The notes below the pieces were generated by a model. That model did not search any database, was not told where the DNA came from, and worked only from the letters and a program-made list of their open reading frames with translations. A DNA stretch of 64,000 nucleotides from Primulina eburnea (Eukaryota; Streptophyta; Magnoliopsida; Lamiales; Gesneriaceae). The stretch spans positions 37,766,051 to 37,830,050 of the forward strand of contig NC_133108.1 of assembly GCF_022965805.1 (NCBI RefSeq), written 5' to 3'. Position numbers and translations under genes: made by a program. Below are positions 56,621 through 64,000 of this stretch, in pieces. Positions within the stretch are counted from its first letter, which is position 1. Each line of letters opens with the position of its first letter.

Positions 56621-56686
56621 TGGAGTTTACAAATAACTCATGAGTTGAACATGTGGAGTTTACAAATAACTCATGAGTTGAACATG
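56621..56686. repeat. Perfect tandem duplication, 33-bp unit
   Basis: Two copies of a unit that begins tggagtttacaaataactca, at 56621-56653 and 56654-56686. Confidence 0.9.
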
Positions 56687-56736
56687 TGGTCTAATAATTA
56701 TAGGCAGTCCAACAACACATAACGGTGGAATCTGGG

Positions 56737-56864
56737 GTCCAAACTAATATATGCAACTCGCAGGTTATTTATCCTACCAATGTGGGACAATTAAGGGGGG
56801 AGAATTGTCCAAACTAATATATGCAATTCGCAGGTTATTTATCTTACCAATGTGGGACAATTAA
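56737..56864. repeat. Tandem duplication, 70-bp unit
   Basis: gtccaaactaatatatgcaa begins at 56737 and again at 56807. The copies differ at a few bases and both end tgtgggacaatta. Confidence 0.85.
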
Positions 56865-58060
56865 CTATATATATATATATTTGATTGATGATATTGGACT
56901 GGTTGGTGTTCATGATAATTTATTGATTAATTAATTAATTTTTAATTATTTGCTTGTGTGAATTGTAAAAAGAACGTGGAATGCTCAAATGTTGACTATT
57001 TCTGCCACAATTGATTAAATATTTAATTTTTTCTACCCATTCAATGTGTTTATTTTTGGACTTGTGAGATATTCTTTTATTATTGTTGACTACATATTTA
57101 GGCTTGTGATTTCGTGAGATTTTTGTTTCTGCTGTCATTTAACAGTTGAGAAAATAATATGGGGAAAATACAAGACTTTAAGATATAGTGAATATTTTAC
57201 TAATATTGGCAAAGCATTTAGTCGTGTTTACATACTTGTATTAAACAATTAATAAAAAAATCTAATATGAAATATAAAAAGAATTTGTAATAAAAAATAA
57301 AAATAAAATTTTGAAAAATATCAATATGTCAGGTCGACGAGTTTCAGAACCTTAACCTAGGGAAGGCAATTTTTCCCGAGAGTTCGGGTCGGGGAAAACC
57401 CGAAATGGAGCGGTTTCGGGGGAGAGCTACCGAGTTCGGTTTCGGTTTCGTGGTTCGGGGGTGAGTATGGGATGATATCCCCATTTTCGAACATGTCTCG
57501 ATAATAATAATAATTATTTCATATATGAGAACAAAATAACAAAAAAAGTTCTAACCAAAATACCTAACCCCTCAAATCTCATTCCGCATTCATCATTCAC
57601 GCCTCCACTCCTAGGTCCAACACTCCAATCCTTCACGAGTCACGACATTTCCTTCCGATTTCCAATGTTTTCTCACTTTCAAATAATGTTGGACCTCAAC
57701 CCAACGTAAACCAGGTTCAATTATTTTCTTTTTTGTATATCGATTTGAGCGATTATTGTTTAAACCACAGATATAAAGCAAAGGCTTGCTGCTGAACCAA
57801 ACTTAGATTCCGAATTTTCTGAGGTATATTGATAATTGTTTTCATTTTTTAAATATAATTTTGGTTATCAGTCTGGAGACTCTCCAATTTCTTTATTCCA
57901 ATTATTGCTGCCGAAGAGTTATATGATCACGCGACCGGATCTTGCCAAAGTCAGGGAAAAAATTAGTTTGCAACGTTGCTTGATAAAACGTCATATTTTG
58001 GCTGTGATTGTAAACCAATCCATTTGCAATTTCGGGTTGTTCTTCATTTCATGATTCATA
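56865..58060. other. Intergenic DNA with a GC-rich MITE-like fragment
   Basis: Around 57360-57480 there are several cgggt/gaaacccg-type runs (ttcgggtcggggaaaacccg), probably a decayed MITE. The rest is AT-rich without genes. Confidence 0.35.
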
Positions 58061-58407
58061 TGTTAGATATTTTCTCTAAAAATCATGTTTCTGCACGTAT
58101 ATAAACATGATAAACAAAAATGCGGAAGCTAAATCGAGCGTTACCTCCAGCCATTGAATCATCTTCAAGTCTTCTGATTTTCCTCCGATTGAAGCCTTCT
58201 AAACACTCCAATCTCTCTATAGATGGTGTATTATTCTGTATGAGATTGTATGCTCAGGGACCTCAATCGCCTCTATTTATAGGCGTTTTTCATACCATCA
58301 ACGAGAAAAGTCGGGAGCCGAGAGTAAAAAGAATCATGTACGCATCTAAATTTTCTTGGACGTCGCCAATTTCAATTTGTACACGCTACTTCTTTTAATA
58401 TGTGTCA
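58061..58407 (-). repeat. Probable copia-type LTR (minus), partner not in window
   Basis: Plus-strand ends tgttagatat...atgtgtca, so TG...CA in either direction. On the minus strand it has a TATA box (cctataaatagagg, near 58265) and is preceded by a polypurine-like aagtgggagaatttaag (58413-58436). That makes it the 3' LTR of a minus-strand element whose body extends to the right. The 5' LTR was not found within the window. Confidence 0.55.
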
Positions 58408-60030
58408 CGTTTTTCTTAAATTCTCCCACTTGACACATATATCTCATTTACCATAGGTATAAACAAAATACATGAATCATGACGATATGTCATCTTAAAA
58501 CAAATATTATCTTCCATGTATTACAATGCATTATGTCTCTCAAATCTGTATAACTTAATGAATAAACCCAATGTTTATTCGAGGTCCCACTTTATTGATA
58601 TTTTTCTCAAGATAACTGAATATGTACATAACTGAATATGAGAAATATCATAACTGAATGCGTTTCATTATCAAAACCAAATGTCTATAACATAAATTTA
58701 TTATGGAATCAAATCCATAAGTAATTACCATATGATCCTTTAACATCTGAAATTTGCATGCCTTTAGGTTACAAGATCATCAATTCAGTGCTAACGTGTT
58801 CAATGACCACTTTAATAACACATTCTCCAACTGTTTAAAATATATTATGTCGATATACTTAATTCGACCACCGCTTTAGTCACAAAGACCATAACTGAAT
58901 TCCAGTAATATAATATTAATGACTTAGACATAGAATCCATAATTCTAAGCTCATAATGAAACTCCTTAAAATACACCACACAATAGTACTTCAATGACGA
59001 ATTTTGACTCATAGTGGAAGTAGCAAATCACTTTCCAAATTGTCAATACGTCTCACATAAGCATGTAAAACTTTAATACCATAAATGCATCCCAAAACAT
59101 TTTGCAGCTTTTTTTAGTGGTCAAATATTTATATTATTCTGATAATAATTAAGCTCTCACTAAACTTCTGGTATTCATTATGGCCCACAATATTCTCAAC
59201 AAAACTTAATGAAGAGATAACATTGTAAAACTTGAAATACCACTAATGTGAGACATGTTTCAATCCATATTGTTTTCTTAATCTTGAAATATTAAATATT
59301 CATCATCACTAGATAAGAATTCTTTATGTTGTTCGATATCGCCTAATGAAATTTTATTTGTTTTGAAGACTCATCTAAAAATGAATGGCAATTGAACCAA
59401 CTTTTTATAGAATTTATATGATTGGTTTCACAATACACTTTTTAAATAGAGGATGTTGTGAATAGCAATCAATACATATAACTTGTGTGGATGAATGATC
59501 ATCATAATGATCAATATTTTGAATTTGATCGCTCCCACTAATTAAGTCATTTTCAAAAAATTAATATCAGAGTAATAGCAATATGCTGCAAAATTAATGA
59601 ATACATGCTAATGTTATTAAATGAAGCAATAAACCATATGTCATGTTTTACAAATGTAAATCATGATCAACATATGAATCACTAACATTAAAATTGTTTG
59701 TGGACTGAATTTTTAATTCAATTAGATTCATACAACTTAATGATCTAACGATTGAATTATATTCAATTCTTAATCCACGTGGATAAATTAAGAAAGTAAT
59801 TCAATATTGTATCCTAATTAATTATATTTAACATAACGAAATTTCTTGTGGGATAAATTTCAATGTTCAAATATAATTAATTACAATTTATATCCCTCAT
59901 AACCAAATGTGATCCTCATAATTTATGTATTAATACAATCAAAGATGATGTGGCTACTCTTCAATTAATTAAAATCATACGAATCACTAAGATATTAAAT
60001 TATTTATGCATAAAATATTTATTCTTCATA
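58408..60030. other. AT-rich non-coding body, possibly of a large non-coding LTR derivative
   Basis: Long stretch without coding capacity to the right of the probable LTR, and similar in style to 62298-63830. This would suit a LARD-like element interrupted by the solo LTR, but it is not proven. Confidence 0.35.
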
Positions 60031-61738
60031 ATTATTGTGGGGACCCGGACGCTAATCATTTTCTTAATCATCATTGAGATATAATTATCAGTTCTGATAA
60101 ACAGGGTCTAAAAATTTTTCTTTTTAAAATGCATATGCGGAAGGTAATGGAATCTAAATAGTATACATCTCTGTATAAAAACTACATTTCAGTATAAAAG
60201 TACAATATTGTACAAACTAGATCTAAGGTTCAATTACTAAGTTCAAGTAATAAAACCAAGTCTACAATAAGTCCGGAATCACCATGCTAACTCGTCTTCT
60301 CTCATCATCTTCTTGACCCCGATCCAGCCCCACCTGTTGTCATGCACACATACAAAACAAGACAACAGCCGGATAACTCCGGTGAGAATAAATCCTAGTA
60401 TAAAACATGGTAAGCATGTATGTACACATATAACTTATGAAACATGCTGACATGAACAACATCAAAGGTAATAGATTTCATACTCATGAAATCAAATCAA
60501 ATAAGCATGCAACTCAAGTCAGATAAACATGCATATAAACAATCTAAATCGTGAGACCTGCTATCATAACTGAAAGCAGTAACAATGGGTTCCATAGTCT
60601 ATGAATCCCATTCATATACGCATGCAGTTCTAATCAAATCATGTCTAGACTCGACTCGACTATAACTCTAGGGATCCCGGGGTGAATAAGACGTCACTGT
60701 CTGTCATCTACCCTCCCAATCTGGGTGACGTACGTCTTATTCCTAGACTTCGGTCATATCTGTATCGAATAATCTACAATAGGAGGGTGTCTGCTCCTAT
60801 GTAACGATACACCGAACGTCTAGAAGTCTGACTATCTGTCAAACTTTCCTATCTCAAATACAATGAATAAAATCTATAAACAAAGCATGTTCATTTCAAA
60901 AGATTTGAATATAAAGTCTATAAACAAATCATAATCATATCAAAAGGTAAACAATAAGTCTAGTATGTGATTTTATTGGGAAACTCAAATGAGATCTGAT
61001 TTGAGTTATATCTTCCCAAATATCACATGAATTATACCTTTGTCTTCCCTGTCTGACGAAGACGATGACCTGTATTCAAATATGTCCATATCCAATCTGA
61101 AAAGACAATATCAAATACATAGTATCAATGAATAACTCAATTCACAATCTGTTCTGATCAATACTCAACTCAGTACATAATCTGATCAATATCTGAACAA
61201 AATACAATCTGATTTATATCAACGATAATTGTAATACAATCGAAATCATATCTGAATCTGAACAATCTAATTTAACTGATGTTTCAACGGCATAACGATA
61301 ATGTCTCGATAACCCCATCAGTCTAAACATCACAGATATAATATCAGACTTCGTAATCAATAACAATACCAGTCATAATCTCAATAACAATACAATTCTG
61401 ATATGAAATCTTAGTCAAATCGACTCCAAAAATCATAACAAATACATAAACAATCTGTTCTTCAGTCTGACTTCAATTATACGATATCTACGGTAGTAGA
61501 AACATCATATCTGATTCATATTCAGTTCTTACAATATCATAAATTCAAAACATGTCTAAACGTAACAAAACTTACGTCCAGTTGTAGCTTGCGTTGATAT
61601 GAACACAGAACCGAAGTTGGATTTCAATTTGGATAGCCGGTTCGCTCGTAAATCAATTTCTGAATTAGAACTGAAAGCTTCTCCCTCAATTCTCGACTTC
61701 TTCTCTGAGTGAATGAAGAATCGTCTCAGTTATACATA

Positions 61739-61739
61739 C

Positions 61740-61813
<74 letters not shown>
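61739..61813. repeat. (TA)n microsatellite inside the solo LTR
   Basis: About 75 bp, just before the palindrome array, as in the chromovirus 5' LTR. Confidence 0.93.
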
Positions 61814-61814
<1 letters not shown>

Positions 61815-61860
61815 TCCATGCATGTGAAGCAACGTGGCATACTCCTTTGTGCAGCACGTC

Positions 61861-62155
61861 TCGCGCATATGCGCGACATTCATCGGCGCATATGCACGAG
61901 ACACAATTCTTGGCGCGTGTCTCGGCAACACCTCTCGCGCATATGCGCGCCACTCATCCGCGCATATGCGCCAAAGCTTCTGGACTACCCGCGCATATGC
62001 GCGCATACAAGTCGCGCATGTGCGCGCATAGTTCTGGACTTAACTTTGGCTACTGGACACCTCGCGCATATGCGCGCCCACACGCCGTGCATATGCGCCA
62101 AGTGTTCTGCCTCCTCCGCGCATGTGCGCCTATACATATCGCGCATGTGCGCGAG
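61861..62155. repeat. Palindrome array, CGCGCATATGCGCG type
   Basis: About ten copies of GCGCATATGCGC or GCGCATGTGCGC, spaced roughly 20-45 bp apart. Open frames through the array encode repetitive His/Arg/Ala/Cys protein and are an artefact of the repeat. Confidence 0.9.
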
Positions 62156-62830
62156 GACTTGTCTTGGCACATTATGTCAATTCTTTTCTCGACTCTCCCG
62201 GTCTAATCTGTTCCGTCTATAAGTATCTCAATTAATCAATAAATCATTTCAGATTAATTTCTGATTACAGTAATAAAATCTCGGGCATTACAATTATTCA
62301 TCTCAAAGTATTATCAAAATGATGAATAATTTTATGTAATTTATGTATGTTATAACTAAATATGATTAAAAATTAATGTATTATTTTAATTCAATTAAAG
62401 ATGCTATGGATATTCTTTAATAAATTAAAATTATACGAATCACTAAGACATTAAATCACAAATTTTTAAAATATTTATGCTCTTAATAAATATCTTTCAT
62501 GTGATCCTCAGCCCTCTTAATGTATAATTTTACATAAATAAGGGTGTTGTGGCCAAATCTTAATTATTTAAAATTAGACGGTTCACTAGACATAAATTTT
62601 TATTTTATAAATGTCCTTTATGTGATCTTTAACCGACTTAATGTATAATTTCTCATAATTAAGGGTGTTGTGGCTAAACCTTAATTTTTTTAAAATTATA
62701 CGGATCACTATATAAATGTCCTTTATGTGATCCTTAACCTGACTTAATGTATAATTTCTCATAATTAAGGGTGATGTGGCCAAACCTTAATTATTTAAAA
62801 TTATACTGATCACTAGACAAAAATTTTGGC

Positions 62831-63830
62831 TTTACTAAATCTTTATATAATAATATTTAGTAACACAATAAACACTTTCCAATAGTGCTCCCAGGAAAGA
62901 TAGGTAGTGCTAAGGCCCTTTAAATACCTAACTCCTAGTCAGAACAACATTCTTCTGGGAGACTAGTGGCTAGTCAAGGCAGTTTAAACCGATGTATGAA
63001 GAATTCTTCAGATAATGTTTTCTCACGTCACCTTATAATTATTATTCACTTTAATTATTCACATTTATGTGAATCTTTATAAGCCAAAACTTTTCGATTA
63101 ATATCTTTATATTCACATTTTACTTAATATGAACAAATACTTCCCCATCAGTTTTTCTCTTCAATCAGAGTAGTGATAAAGTGAGTATCACATTTACGTA
63201 AAAATGTGAGCTCCTCATCAGTTTTTCTCTTTTATCAGAGTAATGATAAAGTGAGGATTATTTGTTCATTTGTGAACATCTGAAATATTTTATTTTATTA
63301 TATTCACATCTTACTTGATATGTTCATTTCAAATTATAAGCAACTTAATATAATTTAATATGAACATAATGTGAATATTGATGTACCAATTATTTTTCAA
63401 TATTATTTGCATTTTAAATTTCAAGAATAAATGCCAACGTAATATTAAATTTGCATGTACAAATCAAACACGTATCCATAATATTTGATATTTTATCTAA
63501 CATGCAATCAAAATTTCTAAACATATATTAGAAATTACGTCGAACTTGGAATATTTTTAATGTATACAAATTATTTAACCAAATGCTATATGTATACCGA
63601 ATTATACATATAACTTAGTAGCATATTAATCAATATTTATTTATTTATTATTATTATTATAAAAATAATAATAATAACAATTTGAATTGATTGTCGATAG
63701 TTTATCAATTGTCAAATGTTGTGGGTCTCAGAACATTAATTATGGGACCCGCATTATTTTTTTTAAAAATAATAAAATAAAAACAAAATTAATTGATTGC
63801 AGGCTCAATAATTCAATTCATTGAATGCAT
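62831..63830. other. AT-rich non-coding stretch with a small tandem duplication
   Basis: Continues the possible LARD-like body. It includes an inverted pair, ctcccag (62889) and ctgggag (62955), and a diverged duplication at about 63138-63255 with catcagtttttctctt in both copies. No genes. Confidence 0.4.
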
Positions 63831-63835
63831 ACACG

Positions 63836-64000
63836 TAGGGATGTAAATGAACCAAATCATTTGTGATCTATTCGAAGCTCGATTCGATAAAAGCTCGTTT
63901 GAGCTTGTTTAATGAAACTCGTTAAGATAAACAAACCAAACTCAAGCTTTACAGTATTAGGCTCGTTAGCTCGTGAACATGTTCGTTGGTAAGTTAATGA
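63836..64000. mobile_element. MITE, left end, cut by the window edge
   Basis: Begins tagggatgtaaatgaaccaa and continues with alternating gctcgttt/aaactcg motifs, a pattern typical of a widespread hAT-type MITE group. The right end lies outside the window. Confidence 0.5.

Larger units (their letters stand above)
60036..62292 (-). mobile_element. Solo LTR of a gypsy family related to the chromovirus
   Basis: 2257 bp with the same plus-strand termini (tgtggggacccggacgctaa...ctcgggcattaca) as the chromovirus LTRs. It is flanked by the perfect 5-bp TSD attat (60031-60035 and 62293-62297), with no internal region. It is diverged from the 33.7-51.5 kb element but shares the layout, including a TA microsatellite followed by ten CGCGCATATGCGCG-type dyads (61861-62155). 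It probably arose by recombination between the two LTRs of a full copy. Confidence 0.92.
59880..62830. repeat. AT-rich tandem repeat field, interrupted by the solo LTR
   Basis: At least four related units, each with ttatgtgatcctta, taatgtataatttctcataa, agggtgatgtggccaa and aaattatacggatcacta in that order. They are seen at about 59905-60030, 62300-62470, 62480-62590, 62600-62710 and 62715-62830. Spacing is about 110-170 bp and divergence moderate. Confidence 0.65.

Noticed and set aside
58120..58398. 92-codon frame
   Set aside because: Lies within the probable minus-strand LTR (58061-58407) and has no domain.
61713..62222. Open frames of 60-170 codons through the palindrome arrays, giving His/Arg/Ala/Cys-rich repeats
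   Set aside because: Open in several frames on both strands because the CGCGCATATGCGCG array lacks stop codons; no family resemblance. The same applies to 43943-44196.

Overview
This is nuclear DNA from a flowering plant, most likely a core eudicot. The evidence is plant-type genes with spliced leaders (UDP-glucose dehydrogenase, an A20/AN1 stress-associated protein, an arabinogalactan peptide) and typical plant transposons (Sirevirus copia, chromovirus gypsy, Tat-like gypsy, CACTA, hAT, Mutator- and Harbinger-type MITEs). The retrotransposon style suggests an asterid, perhaps Lamiales, but nothing here settles the order. The DNA is AT-rich and gene-poor: four confident host genes in 64 kb.

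Layout. 1-5.6 kb: AT-rich non-coding DNA, one end of a CACTA element made of AGCGACGGT dyads, and a direct repeat about 4.1 kb apart. 5.67-10.98 kb: a complete but pol-deleted Tat-like gypsy element (TSD tcaaa) with about 30 tandem hairpin units, inserted into a small MITE. 11.44-14.27 kb: a complete hAT element (8-bp TSD caacatga) with a frameshifted ZMYM1-like transposase. 14.3-15.5 kb: exon-like open frames and an arabinogalactan-peptide gene (minus). 20.1-22.6 kb: UGD (minus), intronless in its coding part, with a 5'UTR intron. 24.0-24.4 kb: a Harbinger-type MITE with a GC-rich core. 24.8-31.3 kb: an eight-exon DNAJC9/AtJ6-like J-protein gene (minus). Its 4.8-kb first intron holds a decayed copia element (TSD atagt) and MITEs, and a consensus E2F site lies just upstream. 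33.6-52.6 kb: a nested complex, in which a Mutator-like MITE (9-bp TSD gttacaagt) was entered by a chromovirus gypsy element (minus). That element was in turn entered by a very young Sirevirus (TSD cagtc, in its LTR) and by a hAT MITE (TSD tcagcatg, in its reverse transcriptase). 52.8-55.5 kb: an A20/AN1 zinc-finger (SAP) gene (plus). 55.9-64 kb: MITEs, tandem duplications, a probable copia-type LTR, an AT-rich repeat field, a solo LTR related to the chromovirus (TSD attat), and a truncated MITE at the window edge.

The host genes show no shared pathway. UGD and the arabinogalactan peptide both serve the cell wall or surface, the J-protein probably serves histone supply, and SAP serves stress signalling.

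The most notable signals are in the transposons. The Tat-like element has a hairpin array whose stems change in a compensatory way. The Sirevirus has a TATA box with its own dyad array in front of its extra third ORF, copying the layout of its LTR promoter. Three unrelated LTR families each carry their own array of short dyad-symmetric motifs.
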